Positions 44,490-54,283 of a stretch of 64,000 nucleotides of DNA are shown here, piece after piece. Numbering within the stretch: the first letter of the stretch is position 1; every line of letters starts with the position of its first letter. The notes below the pieces were generated by a model that was given only the letters and a program-made list of their open reading frames with translations, ran no database searches and was not told where the DNA came from. Location: the NCBI RefSeq assembly GCF_002744735.1, contig NZ_KZ319340.1:1273030-1337029 (forward strand), written 5' to 3'. Both the position numbers and the translations under genes were made by a program. The stretch is from Marinobacter guineae. Lineage in GTDB: Bacteria > Pseudomonadota > Gammaproteobacteria > Pseudomonadales > Oleiphilaceae.

Positions 44490-45521
44490 TCATGGCCCTC
44501 TCTGATCCAGAAGTGAGTCAGCTGCCGCAAGGATCTGACGATGGCTCGGTGCGTCGCGCCCGGCACCACCGGCGATGTGCCCCCATTCAGAATTCAGGTC
44601 TTCAAGCGCGGCGCCCGGCATCCGCCCGGCATCCCCGGCAGCATCTTCTCTGGTGAAGTATAGATCCGTGGTGCTGGGCATGACCCGCGTGGGCATGGTG
44701 ATTGCGGCGAGGGCTGAGTTGTAGTCGCCCTGAAAAGCCGGGTTGTCACTGATATCCCCCCGTTGCCAGGTGTTCAGCACGGTCAGCAGGTTGTTGGCGT
44801 CCTGGGCCAGATGGTCCTGCTCCCAGAATTGCAGCAGGGCCTCAACGGAATCGAACCCCAGCTCCCGCCAGCGCGCCCGGCGGAAGAAGGCCTGGGAATA
44901 GGCCCAGCCAGCGTACACCCGGCCAAAGGCACGAAGCCCGCGCTCCGGCGGACTCGGGTAGTGGCCGTCCCGAAAGTTCTGATCACAGGTCAGGGCGGCT
45001 TTGACGCCCTCCAGAAATACCTGGTTGTGAGGGTAACAGCGTGCAGTGCAGCAGGTCGCCAGCACCGCTCGCACCTGATCCGAAAACAGACAACCCCACT
45101 GCAGGGCCTGCATACCGCCCATGGACCAGCCCATCACCAGGGCAATGCTGGCGCCACCAAATACCTCGTCCACCAGTCGTTTCTGCAGCATCACATTGTC
45201 GTAAAGGCTCACGGCGGGAAAATTCGGGCCAGCCTGTTCCCCAGGGGTGTTTGACGGCGATGAGGATTCCCCGGCGCCAAGCAGGGACGGGATCACGATG
45301 CAGTACTGATCGGGATCAAGAGGGCTGTGGCGGCCCACCCAGGGATGGTTACCGGCCGCTGCACCACCGTAGTACGTGGGCAGCAGGATCAGGTTGTCTT
45401 TTGGTGCATTCAGTTGCCCGATCTGGTGGTAGTGAAGGCGCGCTGAGCGCAGGGTGTCTCCGCTGGAAAGGGCGAGATCTCCTGCAACATAATTCTCTTT
45501 AACCCATTGGAATTCTGTCAT
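44490..45521 (-). CDS. MetX-like alpha/beta hydrolase (homoserine O-acetyltransferase family)
   Basis: 343-residue alpha/beta-fold protein of the MetX type. The oxyanion-side segment is LPTYYGGAAAGN, the nucleophile elbow GWSMGG has S133, the acid is in STTDLYF and the histidine in WGHIAGG. Start at 45521 (MTEFQWVKEN) follows GAAGGAG. True MetX is usually near methionine genes; here it lies amid nitrogen genes and diverges from a glutamine synthetase, so the substrate is uncertain and I do not assign metX. Confidence 0.78.
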   Translation of the reverse strand: MTEFQWVKENYVAGDLALSSGDTLRSARLHYHQIGQLNAPKDNLILLPTYYGGAAAGNHPWVGRHSPLDPDQYCIVIPSLLGAGESSSPSNTPGEQAGPNFPAVSLYDNVMLQKRLVDEVFGGASIALVMGWSMGGMQALQWGCLFSDQVRAVLATCCTARCYPHNQVFLEGVKAALTCDQNFRDGHYPSPPERGLRAFGRVYAGWAYSQAFFRRARWRELGFDSVEALLQFWEQDHLAQDANNLLTVLNTWQRGDISDNPAFQGDYNSALAAITMPTRVMPSTTDLYFTREDAAGDAGRMPGAALEDLNSEWGHIAGGAGRDAPSHRQILAAADSLLDQRGP

Positions 45522-45681
45522 TTTGTCCTCTCCTTCAGGCCATGGTTTGGCCCATGGGACCAGGTCTTTGTTTCCTTTTACATACACACTGGCATGTAAG
45601 TTGAATGACTGAAGCTTAGAAAGAAACGTGCCAGAACATAAACCGACTGCCCGCTTACCCGGGCTGCAGAGAGGAAACACC

Positions 45682-47040
45682 ATGACTGACCTGACCACTA
45701 CCCAGGCCCTCAAGAAGAAGCTCGCGGATGCGGGCGTTAAATACGCCATTGCCAGTTACGTGGATATCCATGGCATCACCAAGGGCAAGTTTGTGCCCGT
45801 GGCCCACCTTGGCCAGATGATGGAGGGTTCTGAGCTTTATACTGGGGCGGCCCTTGATGGTGTGCCCCAGGATATTTCCGATGACGAAGTGGCTGCCATG
45901 CCAGACGCCGACGGCCTGGCCATCTGCCCCTGGAACCGCCAGGTGGCCTGGTTTCCCGGTAACCTTTACCTTAATGGCAAGCCGTTTGAGGCTTGCTCCC
46001 GTAACATTTTCCGTCGTCAGCTGAGTGCCGCGGCCGACATGGGCTACCGCTTCAATCTGGGCATCGAAACCGAATTCTTCCTGTTCCGGGACACCGAGGA
46101 TGGCGGCTTTGCCCCGCTGAGTGACCGCGATACCCTCGGCAAGCCCTGCTATGACCCCCGTACCCTTATGGACAACCTGCCGATCATGGACGAACTGGTG
46201 GATGCCATGAACGAACTGGGCTGGGATGTGTATTCCTTCGACCATGAGGATGCCAATGGCCAGTTCGAAACCGACTTCAAATACGCCGATGGCCTGACCA
46301 TGGCGGACCGCCTGGTGTTCTTCCGCATGATGGCCAACGAAATTGCCCGCAAACACGGCACCTTCGCCAGCTTCATGCCCAAGCCCTTCGCCGATCGCAC
46401 CGGCAGCGGCGCCCACTACAATATGTCCCTGGCCGACCTGAAAACCGGCGAGAACCTGTTCGAGCCCAGGGGTGACGACCTGCACCAGTGCGGTATCAGC
46501 AAGATCGCCTACCACTTCATCGCCGGCGTGCTGAAACACGGCGCCGCCATCAGTGCCGTGATCGCCCCAACCGTAAACAGCTACAAGCGCCTGGTGCGCC
46601 AGGGCAGCATGTCCGGTTCCACCTGGGCGCCTGTATTCATGTGCTACGGCTCCAACAACCGCACCAACATGATCCGCATACCCGGCATGGGCGGCCGTAT
46701 TGAATGCCGTGCAGCGGATATCGCTTGCAACCCCTACCTAGGCAGCGCCCTGATCCTGGCCGCTGGCCTGGAAGGCATCCGCGAAGGCCTCGACGCCGGC
46801 GCGCCCCATCACGAGAACATGTACAACTACAGCGACGCCGAAATCGCCGAGCAGGGCATCGAATACCTGCCCCGAAATCTGGGTGAAGCCGTGGAGGCCT
46901 TCGAGGCAGACCCGCTGGCAAAAGAAGTCTTCGGCGAAGCCATGTTCACCAGCTTCGTGGAGTACAAGAAAGGGGAGTGGGAGAGTTACCAGAACCACGT
47001 ATCGTCCTGGGAGGTCGACCGCTACCTGAAAATGTTCTGA
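45682..47040 (+). CDS. glnT: Type III glutamine synthetase (GlnT-like)
   Basis: 452-residue glutamine synthetase family enzyme, with the beta-grasp N-terminus (ASYVDIHGITKGKFVP), the metal-binding IETEFFLF, the ATP-binding region and PFADRTGSGAHYNMSL, and IECRAADIACNPYL at the end. It resembles the so-called type III glutamate-ammonia ligases rather than GlnA. The likely job is capturing ammonia released from guanidine. Start at 45682 follows GAGGAAA. No adenylylation motif is obvious. Confidence 0.87.
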   Translation: MTDLTTTQALKKKLADAGVKYAIASYVDIHGITKGKFVPVAHLGQMMEGSELYTGAALDGVPQDISDDEVAAMPDADGLAICPWNRQVAWFPGNLYLNGKPFEACSRNIFRRQLSAAADMGYRFNLGIETEFFLFRDTEDGGFAPLSDRDTLGKPCYDPRTLMDNLPIMDELVDAMNELGWDVYSFDHEDANGQFETDFKYADGLTMADRLVFFRMMANEIARKHGTFASFMPKPFADRTGSGAHYNMSLADLKTGENLFEPRGDDLHQCGISKIAYHFIAGVLKHGAAISAVIAPTVNSYKRLVRQGSMSGSTWAPVFMCYGSNNRTNMIRIPGMGGRIECRAADIACNPYLGSALILAAGLEGIREGLDAGAPHHENMYNYSDAEIAEQGIEYLPRNLGEAVEAFEADPLAKEVFGEAMFTSFVEYKKGEWESYQNHVSSWEVDRYLKMF

Positions 47041-47112
47041 GCCGGGGAACAGCAAGAAACGGATGGCAGCACCCGGTGGATCACGGCATAGTGTGGGCGA
47101 GTGGATAGACGG

Positions 47113-48030
47113 ATGAACAGGACCCGAGCCATGCCGAGATCACATTACCGCCCGCTGCCAACAGCTGCCACGGAACCCGAAGCGGTCTCCCCGGTTTCAG
47201 ACCGGATGGTGGCCGTTGCCCGCTATATCGAAGCCCGGCCGGATGAGTCCCTTCGGCTGGCGGATCTCGCCGCTGTCGCCGGCCTCTCGGCTTCCCGTCT
47301 GCAACGGGCGTTCAAGGCAACCTTTGGGGTATCCCCGAAGGCCTATCAGGACGCATTACGCTTGAAACATTTCAAGCAAGCCTTGAGAACGGGTCAAACC
47401 GTCACCGATGCCATCTACGATGCCGGTTTTGGCTCCTCAAGCCGGGTATACGGAAAGCCGGAACGACAGGTTGGTATGGCTCCAACCCGTTATCAAAAAG
47501 GCGGAGAAGGCGAGAGCATTGCCTATGCCTGCCGGGAAACCGCCCTTGGCCTGTTGATGATGGCCGCCACCGAAAACGGCGTGTGTTTCGCGGAATTCGG
47601 TGATGATGAAGAGTCATTGTGCGAGCAGCTGAAAAAGGAATTCCCGAAAGCACGGCTCTTCGCGTCCAAGGCCAGTGAATCCCCGGAACTGGACGCCTGG
47701 ATGACCGCGCTCGATGATCACCTCCGCCATAACAAACCCCGCCCGAACGTGCCGCTGGACATCCGTGGAACCACTTTCCAGACCCGGGTCTGGAAACTGT
47801 TGCTGAGCGTCAGGGAAGGAGAGGTGCTGAGCTACTCAGAGCTGGCCCGCCGCCTTGGCGAACCCAAAGCTGTGAGAGCTGTAGCCTCCGCCTGCGGCCG
47901 AAACCGCATCGCGGTATTGATACCCTGCCACCGGGTGCTAAGAAGCGACGGTTCGCTCGGTGGCTATCGCTGGGGCCTGGACCGAAAACAGCGATTACTC
48001 GCCAGGGAAGGTTCAGTCCCGTCCCAGTAG
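47113..48030 (+). CDS. AraC-type regulator/methylated-DNA-protein cysteine methyltransferase (Ada-like)
   Basis: Roughly 305-residue protein combining an AraC helix-turn-helix region (about 30-130; LADLAAVAGLSASRLQRAF, then the FGSSSRVYGK motif) with a C-terminal O6-alkylguanine-DNA alkyltransferase (active-site PCHRV near residue 275; ALGLLMMAATENGVCFAEFG at its start). The N-terminal zinc/methylphosphotriester domain of E. coli Ada is missing. Start is uncertain: GTG 47101, ATG 47113 and ATG 47131 are all in frame. Convergent with, and overlapping by 18 nt, the TetR gene. Confidence 0.87.
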   Translation: MNRTRAMPRSHYRPLPTAATEPEAVSPVSDRMVAVARYIEARPDESLRLADLAAVAGLSASRLQRAFKATFGVSPKAYQDALRLKHFKQALRTGQTVTDAIYDAGFGSSSRVYGKPERQVGMAPTRYQKGGEGESIAYACRETALGLLMMAATENGVCFAEFGDDEESLCEQLKKEFPKARLFASKASESPELDAWMTALDDHLRHNKPRPNVPLDIRGTTFQTRVWKLLLSVREGEVLSYSELARRLGEPKAVRAVASACGRNRIAVLIPCHRVLRSDGSLGGYRWGLDRKQRLLAREGSVPSQ

Positions 48031-48624
48031 AACCCAGAACTGCCGCCGGAAAAACGCTGTTTCCTGTTTCAACGAAAACAGTTTCGGTGAAAACAGCCAG
48101 GTCTGGGTAATGCCCATCAGGTAGGTGTAACTCAGCAAACCAAGATCCTCTGGATCTTCCTTCGTACTGATCAGCTCACGTTCCACAGCCTGGCCGACCA
48201 GATCCCGGAACAACCCGATAATAGACTTCGTCAGCGCCCGCTCCCGTTTGAGCGTCCGGCTCATGCCGTCGGTCAGTTCGGTTTTGTTCAATAGAATCTC
48301 AAAAGACTGCCGGTATTTCCTGTCATTGGCCAGCAAACCCAGCCATCGTTCAATGAAATGATCCATGGCCTCAACCGGTGTTTCACGCATCGACGCGCAT
48401 TCGGCGACCAGAGCCACCAGCGGTTCCTGGGAGTAGGCCAATACCGCTTCGTACAAGTCATCCTTGTTTTCAAAGTGCCAGTAAATCGGCCCGCGACTGC
48501 AACCAGCTTCTTTGGCAATTCGACTCAGGGTCGTAAGAGAGTAACCGTCACGGCTGAAGAGCTTTAGCGCAGCCTCTAATACCGTCTGGCGGGTTCTCTC
48601 AGCATCTTCCTTGGTGCGACGCAT
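48013..48624 (-). CDS. TetR/AcrR family transcriptional regulator
   Basis: 203-residue regulator with an N-terminal helix-turn-helix (LTTLSRIAKEAGCSRGPIYWHFENKDDLYE, about 30-58) and a variable ligand domain of the TtgR/AcrR kind. Repressors of this type often control efflux pumps, but no pump gene lies next to it. The ATG at 48624 is used because the longer frame upstream runs through hairpin copy F. Confidence 0.88.
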   Translation of the reverse strand: MRRTKEDAERTRQTVLEAALKLFSRDGYSLTTLSRIAKEAGCSRGPIYWHFENKDDLYEAVLAYSQEPLVALVAECASMRETPVEAMDHFIERWLGLLANDRKYRQSFEILLNKTELTDGMSRTLKRERALTKSIIGLFRDLVGQAVERELISTKEDPEDLGLLSYTYLMGITQTWLFSPKLFSLKQETAFFRRQFWVLLGRD

Positions 48625-48661
48625 AAATGGTTTTTCTCGACGGCTAACTGTGCAGTTGGCA

Positions 48662-48774
48662 GGTTGGTGTGGGGAGGCCTTGCCAAAACTGTGCGGAGCC
48701 ATGGATGGCGGAGCCCAAGCGCCCCATGGATGGGCCGAAGGAGCGTGTTTTGGCAAGGCCTCCCCACACCAACC
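48662..48774 (-). repeat. Long-hairpin element, copy F (core reverse)
   Basis: Arms 48662-48689 and 48747-48774 are 28-bp perfect inverted repeats ending GCCTTGCCAAAAC at the loop. On the minus strand the 57-nt loop has CCCAT-CC-ATGGG where copies B and C have CACAT and ATGTG, a paired change. The second small hairpin is GCCAT-CC-ATGGC. It lies 73 nt past the stop of the substrate-binding gene and about 40 nt upstream of the TetR start. Confidence 0.9.
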
Positions 48775-48847
48775 CACCCCCAAAGCCACTAAAAAAAGGC
48801 ACGAACATCGTGCCCTTCGGTAGCCAATCAGGCAAGCAAAGATAGAA

Positions 48848-49915
48848 TCAGAGCTCGCCGTCGACAGCCATCACCATGTAGTCATCATTAAACCGCAGTT
48901 TCACGTTGGCCTCATCACCCATGATGGAGCCATCCGGAAACTCGATGCCAACGAAATCCGGGCTCATGGCACCCTGGCCAAGCAGACCCTTGTCGAAGGA
49001 GAACTGGCGAACGCTGTCCATGGCTTCCCGGGCTTCCTCGCTATTAATGAAGTCCACCGACATCTGCGGCTCCCAGAACATCTTCATACCCGCAAGCTGG
49101 GCCTCATACCCGGACTGATCCGTACCGGACAGTTCGCCAAGGAAGGCCCGGGCTTCCTGACCTTCCTCGGAATCGGATGCCAGGATGCTCATGGTTTCAT
49201 ACCAGGCGCCGACCAATGCTTTGCCCAGCTTCGGATTGTCGGCGAGGGTCTCGGTGTTCACCAGAGTAAGGTCCTTGATATGGCCCGGAATCTGACTGGA
49301 ATCAAACAACTTGGTGGCGCCTGGATAGGTTTCCACTTCGGCCAGCAACGGGTTCCAGGTCGCCACGTGACGAACGCCGTCGGTCTGGAATGCAGCGACC
49401 AGATCGGCATCTGAAATGTTCACCACATCCAGATCCCGCTCGGACAAGCCAACGCTTTCCAGAGCCCGTGCCAGCAGGTAATGAGAAACTGACAGCTCCA
49501 CCAGGTGTACGGTTCCGCCTTCCAGTCCTGCGATGGTATCGGCGTCCTTAGACACCAGGCCGTCGTTGCCGTTGGAGTAGTCACCCACGATCAGGGCGGT
49601 GGTATCAATGCCTGACGCAGCGGGAATGGAGAGACCGTCCATGCTGGTGGCCACCACGCCATCAAACTGGCCGGCGGTGAACTGGTTGATGGATTCGATG
49701 TAGTCGTTCACCTGCACGATATCCACCTCGATATCGTACTTCTGCGCCCACTTCTTCATGATTCCGTAGTCCTCGGCATACTGCCAGGGCACCCAGCCGG
49801 CGTAGATGGTCCAGGCGATGCTGAAGGAATCCTTTTCCTCGGCGAGGGCGCCCATGGACAGGGAGGCGGTCAGCAGGCCGGCCGCCAGACGTTTGTTCAG
49901 GTCAGATGTTTTCAT
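48848..49915 (-). CDS. ABC substrate-binding protein of the urea/guanidine carboxylase operon
   Basis: 355-residue periplasmic binding protein. A signal peptide (LAAGLLTASLSMGALA) precedes a NitT/TauT-like fold (FSIAWTIYAGWVPWQYAEDYG; INQFTAGQFDGVVATSMDGL). It sits 91 nt after the carboxylase gene on the same strand and so falls under the second guanidine riboswitch. It is the probable partner of the permease/ATPase at 42522-44122. Family proteins are usually annotated as urea-associated. Confidence 0.9.
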   Translation of the reverse strand: MKTSDLNKRLAAGLLTASLSMGALAEEKDSFSIAWTIYAGWVPWQYAEDYGIMKKWAQKYDIEVDIVQVNDYIESINQFTAGQFDGVVATSMDGLSIPAASGIDTTALIVGDYSNGNDGLVSKDADTIAGLEGGTVHLVELSVSHYLLARALESVGLSERDLDVVNISDADLVAAFQTDGVRHVATWNPLLAEVETYPGATKLFDSSQIPGHIKDLTLVNTETLADNPKLGKALVGAWYETMSILASDSEEGQEARAFLGELSGTDQSGYEAQLAGMKMFWEPQMSVDFINSEEAREAMDSVRQFSFDKGLLGQGAMSPDFVGIEFPDGSIMGDEANVKLRFNDDYMVMAVDGEL

Positions 49916-50006
49916 GGTGTCTCTCCTCGGGCCATGCCCGTGTTGGTCGATCTGGTTTTTTAAAGTTGGGATTTGACGTCGGTTTTGATATCAGGATTGT
50001 TGGCAT

Positions 50007-53000
50007 TCATTGGCTGATCTCTTCCACGATCACCACCGGGGTGCCCGGTGAAACCGCCTGGCCTGCTTCCCGGCGCACGTCAACGACACGACCGGCGACC
50101 GGGCTCAGCAATTCAATTTCCATCTTCATGGACTCGATCACCGCTACCGGCCGCTGGGCTTCGATGGTGTCGCCGGGTTTGACCAGGCATTCCCACAGGT
50201 TGCCGGCCACATGGCTTTCCACCGCGTGCTGGCCCGCCGGCAGGTTGGCGATGTCGTCCTCGCCGGTGTCTTCGATGGGCGCTTCGGAACTGAAGTTGAT
50301 CTGCCCGGATTCGATCCAGCGCTGCAGTTCCTCATCGAAGGCCTGTTTGCGCTTGTTGGTGAAGGTCTGGATCCCGTCGGTGTTGTCGGCAAGAAACTGT
50401 TCGTAGTCCTTCAGATTGAAGCGGGTTTCCTCAACGCGGATCGGGTAATCGCCGTTGGGAAAGTCCCGGCGGATCTGTTGCAGTTCTTCGGCGCTGACCT
50501 CGTAGAAGCGCACCTGATCGAAGAACCTCAGCAGCCAGGGCTTGCCTTCCTCGAAGAAGTCGGTGGTGCGGTAGCGATTCCACATCTGCAGGGTACGGCC
50601 GACAAACTGGTAACCCCCGGGGCCTTCCATGCCGTAGATGCACAGGTAGGCGCCGCCAATGCCCACGGAGTTTTCCGCGGTCCAGGTGCGGGCCGGGTTG
50701 TATTTGGTGGTCACCAGTCGATGACGAGGGTCCAGCGGTGTGGCTACCGGAGCGCCCAGATACACGTCGCCCAGGCCCATCACCAGATAGCTCGCCTCGA
50801 AGAGTGTCTTTTTCACCTCGTCGATGCTGTCCAGCCCGTTGATGCGGCGGATGAATTCCAGGTTGCTCGGGCACCAGGGGGCGTCCTTGCGCACCGACTG
50901 CATGTATTTGGCGATGGCGGTCTGGCAGGCTTCGTCGTCCCAGGACAGGGGCAGGTGCACAATGCGCGCCGGTACGTCCCATTCCGGCTGTTTTTCCAGT
51001 TCCTTCTCGGCACTGATCAGCAGGTCCAGCAGGGTGCGCTGGTTCAGTGTCTGGCTGTCGTAATGCACCTGCAGGGAGCGGATGCCCGGTGTGAGTTCCA
51101 GAATGGCATCGTGGTTCTGTTCCCGCAGCCACAGCATCAGGGCGTGGGCCCGGAAACGCAGGCGGATATCCAGTTCCATGGGGCCGTATTCCACCAGCAC
51201 GTAGTTGTCGCCGGCGGCCCGATAGACCACGCCGGTTTCGTGCTCGGTATTGCTGAGCGAGTCCAGAATCGGGGTTTCCGGTTTGATGGGCGTGATGTGC
51301 GCGGTGGCAGCCGTCAGCGTGGCCACGGATTCGTCCAGCGCTTCCCTCAGGGCAACCGCCTGATCCTGGCTGACCGGCACGAACTGCACCTTGTCGCCGG
51401 CCTTGAGCTGGCCCAGTTTCCAGAGATCGGCGCTGATGACGGTCACCGGGCAGACAAAACCGCCCAGGCTGGGGCCATCAGGGCCGAGGATCACCGGCAT
51501 GTCCCCGGTGAAATCCACCGTGCCAACCGCATAGGCGTTGTCGTGGATGTTGGAGGGGTGCATGCCGGCTTCACCGCCGTCGCTTCGGGCCCATTCCGGT
51601 TTCGGGCCGATCAGGCGGACGCCGGTACGGCTGGAATTGTAGTGGATTTCCCATTCGCTGCTAAAGAAGGTGTCGATGTCCTGGCCGGTGAAATAGTCCG
51701 GCGCCCCGTGGGGACCGTAGGTCACGTGTAGTTTCCAGGATTTGCCGATGGTCGGTTTCAGTTCGTTGGGCAGGGTGGTGGCGGTAACCGGTCGGGTATC
51801 GTTCAACCCCAGTACATCTCCCGCCAGGAGGGCGCGGCCGCAGTGGCCGCCAAACTGGCCAAGGGTAAAGGTGCTGCAGGAGGTCAGGTATTCGGGGCAC
51901 TCCAGACCGCCACGGAACAGCACATAGGCCCGGGCACCATCGCCAGTGGTGGCGCCGAGTTTCAGGGTGGCGCCGGCGGGTACGTCAATCACCTGCCAGA
52001 AATCTACAAGCTCATCGTTCAGGGTGGCGTCCAGCGCTGCGCCGGTGAGCACCACCTGGGTGGCCCGGTTAAAGCTGAGCACCGGCCCCTTGAGGGTGAT
52101 TTCCAGGCCCGGCGCTTTTTCCGGGTTGCCCAGCAGCCGATTCCCGAGCCGGAACGAGTAGCTGTCGAAAGGGCCGGAGGGTGGCACACCGATTTCCCAG
52201 TAGCCGATCCGTCCGGGGTAATCCTGGATGGTGGTCATGGTGCCGCCACTGAGCACGTCCACGGTGGCTGGCTGGTAGTCAAATTCATTGAGGGTGCGGG
52301 TGAACAGGCGGCCTTCCACAAATCGTGAATCGTCCAGCACCTGGCGCACGTACTTGAGGTTGGTCTCGATGCCGTAGAGCAGGCTGTCGTCAAGGGCCTG
52401 CATCAGCCGCTGACGGGCCGTCTCCCGGTCCTGCTGGTGGACAATGACCTTGGCGAGCATGGGGTCATACAGGGGCGACACTTCCGTGCCCGGCTGTATC
52501 CAGGTGTCGATGCGAAGGCCGTCGTCGTCCGGCCATTCCACATTGGTGAGCAGGCCGGCCCCGGGCTGGAAATCCTTGTTGGGATCTTCGGCATAGATCC
52601 GCGCCTGAATGGCATGGCCGGAAGCGGTCAGGCTACCACTCAACTCTGCCAGGTCGGGCAGGGTTCCCATCCCCAGCTCCACCATCCAGCGCACCAGGTC
52701 CACGCCGTAAACCTGTTCGGTCACCCCATGCTCCACCTGTAAGCGGGTGTTCACTTCCAGGAAATAGAACTCGGTGGTATCCGGGTCGTAGATGAACTCC
52801 ACCGTTCCGGCGCTGCGGTAGGCGATGCTTTCACCCAGCTGCCGGGCGGTGGTGTGCATGCGGGAGCGGACGTCGTCGGTCAGGCCCGGCGCCGGCGCTT
52901 CCTCGATTACTTTCTGGTTGCGGCGCTGGGCGGAGCAGTCCCGTTCGCCGAGGGCCGCAACCCTGCCTTTGCCATCGCCGAACAGCTGCACTTCGATATG

Positions 53001-53642
53001 GCGGGCATGCTCCACGAATTTTTCCAGGAATACGCCGCTGTTACTGAAGTTGTTCTGGCTCAGGCGCTGCACCGACTCGAAAGTTTTGCCCAGATCCTCG
53101 GCGCTGTAACAGCGGGACATGCCAATGCCACCACCACCGGCGGTGCTTTTCAGCATCACCGGGTAGCCGATGGTTTCGGCCGCCCTCAGAGCTTCTTCCA
53201 GGTCAGTCAGCAGGCCAGTGCCGGGTAACAATGGCACACCGGCGTCCTCGGCAAGGGCCCGGGCCGTGTGCTTGAGACCGAACTGCTCCATCTGTTCCGG
53301 CGTGGGACCAAGAAACACCACACCTTCGGCATCGCAGCGGCGGGCAAAATCCGCATTCTCGCTGAGAAAGCCGTAGCCCGGATGGATGGCGCCGGCGCCA
53401 CTCCTGCGAACAACGTCAAACAGCTTGTCCTGGTCCAGGTAAGTGTCTGCCGCCGAGCCTGCGCCCAGCGACCAGGACTCGTCGGCCTGTCGCACGTGCA
53501 ACGAGTCCGCGTCTGCTTCGGCATAGACCGCCACGGAAGTGATGCCCATCTCGCGTAGGGTGCGAATGACCCGGCAGGCGATGGCCCCGCGATTGGCAAT
53601 CAGGACTTTGTCGGGGTTATTGAGGGTGCCGTTCAGCTCCAT
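50007..53642 (-). CDS. Urea carboxylase-family biotin enzyme (probable guanidine carboxylase)
   Basis: 1211-residue biotin-dependent carboxylase with an N-terminal biotin carboxylase domain (about 1-450; ATP-grasp [10 protein letters not shown]), two carboxyltransferase halves resembling KipA and KipI (about 460-770 and 790-1020) and a C-terminal biotinyl domain whose lysine is about K1173 in ESMKM. Under a guanidine riboswitch and with the two associated subunits it most likely makes carboxyguanidine, as shown for such operons elsewhere. Its stop lies 91 nt upstream of the binding-protein gene. Start 53642 overlaps UAAP2 by 10 nt. Confidence 0.92.
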   Translation of the reverse strand: MELNGTLNNPDKVLIANRGAIACRVIRTLREMGITSVAVYAEADADSLHVRQADESWSLGAGSAADTYLDQDKLFDVVRRSGAGAIHPGYGFLSENADFARRCDAEGVVFLGPTPEQMEQFGLKHTARALAEDAGVPLLPGTGLLTDLEEALRAAETIGYPVMLKSTAGGGGIGMSRCYSAEDLGKTFESVQRLSQNNFSNSGVFLEKFVEHARHIEVQLFGDGKGRVAALGERDCSAQRRNQKVIEEAPAPGLTDDVRSRMHTTARQLGESIAYRSAGTVEFIYDPDTTEFYFLEVNTRLQVEHGVTEQVYGVDLVRWMVELGMGTLPDLAELSGSLTASGHAIQARIYAEDPNKDFQPGAGLLTNVEWPDDDGLRIDTWIQPGTEVSPLYDPMLAKVIVHQQDRETARQRLMQALDDSLLYGIETNLKYVRQVLDDSRFVEGRLFTRTLNEFDYQPATVDVLSGGTMTTIQDYPGRIGYWEIGVPPSGPFDSYSFRLGNRLLGNPEKAPGLEITLKGPVLSFNRATQVVLTGAALDATLNDELVDFWQVIDVPAGATLKLGATTGDGARAYVLFRGGLECPEYLTSCSTFTLGQFGGHCGRALLAGDVLGLNDTRPVTATTLPNELKPTIGKSWKLHVTYGPHGAPDYFTGQDIDTFFSSEWEIHYNSSRTGVRLIGPKPEWARSDGGEAGMHPSNIHDNAYAVGTVDFTGDMPVILGPDGPSLGGFVCPVTVISADLWKLGQLKAGDKVQFVPVSQDQAVALREALDESVATLTAATAHITPIKPETPILDSLSNTEHETGVVYRAAGDNYVLVEYGPMELDIRLRFRAHALMLWLREQNHDAILELTPGIRSLQVHYDSQTLNQRTLLDLLISAEKELEKQPEWDVPARIVHLPLSWDDEACQTAIAKYMQSVRKDAPWCPSNLEFIRRINGLDSIDEVKKTLFEASYLVMGLGDVYLGAPVATPLDPRHRLVTTKYNPARTWTAENSVGIGGAYLCIYGMEGPGGYQFVGRTLQMWNRYRTTDFFEEGKPWLLRFFDQVRFYEVSAEELQQIRRDFPNGDYPIRVEETRFNLKDYEQFLADNTDGIQTFTNKRKQAFDEELQRWIESGQINFSSEAPIEDTGEDDIANLPAGQHAVESHVAGNLWECLVKPGDTIEAQRPVAVIESMKMEIELLSPVAGRVVDVRREAGQAVSPGTPVVIVEEISQ

Positions 53643-54271
53643 ACCAGCACCTCGATCGGTGTGGGGTTCCAGCCGTTGCACGGGTTGTTCAGTTGCGGGC
53701 AGTTGGAAATCATCACCAGCACATCCATCTTCGCTTCCAGCTCCACGTACTTGCCGGCATCGGAAATGCCATCGGCAAAGGTCAGACCACCGTCGGCGGT
53801 GACCGGCACGTTCATGAAGAAGTTGATATTGTGGGTGATGTCCCGCTTGGTCATGCCCAGTTCTTCATGCTCGGTCACCGCCACCAGCCAGCTGTCGCGG
53901 CAGGAGTGCATGCATTTTTTCTCGAGGGCATAACGGGTGGTGTTGCTCTCCGCCGCACAGGCGCCGCCCAGGGTATCGTGGCGACCGCAGGTGTCGGCGG
54001 TGATCTCCAGCATCACGTTGTTCTCCGAGGACATCAGCTTCGAGCCGGCGGTCAGGTATACATTGCCCTGGTCGCGGATGGTGTCCACGGCGCTGTAGCG
54101 TTCGGTGGGATTGTGGGCGTTGTAGAACAGGGTGTCAGCAGCCTGGTTACCTTCGAGGTCCAGAATGCGAACGGTCTCGCCGGCCTTGACCACTTTCAGG
54201 AAATACTCGCCTGCCGGTACGGTTTCGCGGAAGGCGGCGTTTTCGGGTTTCAATGCGCTTTGCTTGATCAT
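53633..54271 (-). CDS. Urea carboxylase-associated protein 2 / carboxyguanidine deiminase subunit
   Basis: 212-residue cytoplasmic protein of the UAAP2 family (DUF1989-like), with [37 protein letters not shown] and [12 protein letters not shown]. With UAAP1 it forms the heteromeric enzyme now known to convert carboxyguanidine to allophanate. It starts 12 nt after the UAAP1 stop and overlaps the carboxylase by 10 nt. Confidence 0.92.
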   Translation of the reverse strand: MIKQSALKPENAAFRETVPAGEYFLKVVKAGETVRILDLEGNQAADTLFYNAHNPTERYSAVDTIRDQGNVYLTAGSKLMSSENNVMLEITADTCGRHDTLGGACAAESNTTRYALEKKCMHSCRDSWLVAVTEHEELGMTKRDITHNINFFMNVPVTADGGLTFADGISDAGKYVELEAKMDVLVMISNCPQLNNPCNGWNPTPIEVLVWS

Positions 54272-54283
54272 GTCCGGCCTCCG

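Noticed and set aside
48625..48789. N-terminal extension of the TetR gene to 48789
   Set aside because: The extension is the translation of hairpin copy F; the ATG at 48624 gives a normal TetR start.
50211..51731. 506-aa plus-strand frame inside the carboxylase gene
   Set aside because: Shadow of the carboxylase on the other strand; the real gene has complete biotin carboxylase, carboxyltransferase and biotinyl motifs.
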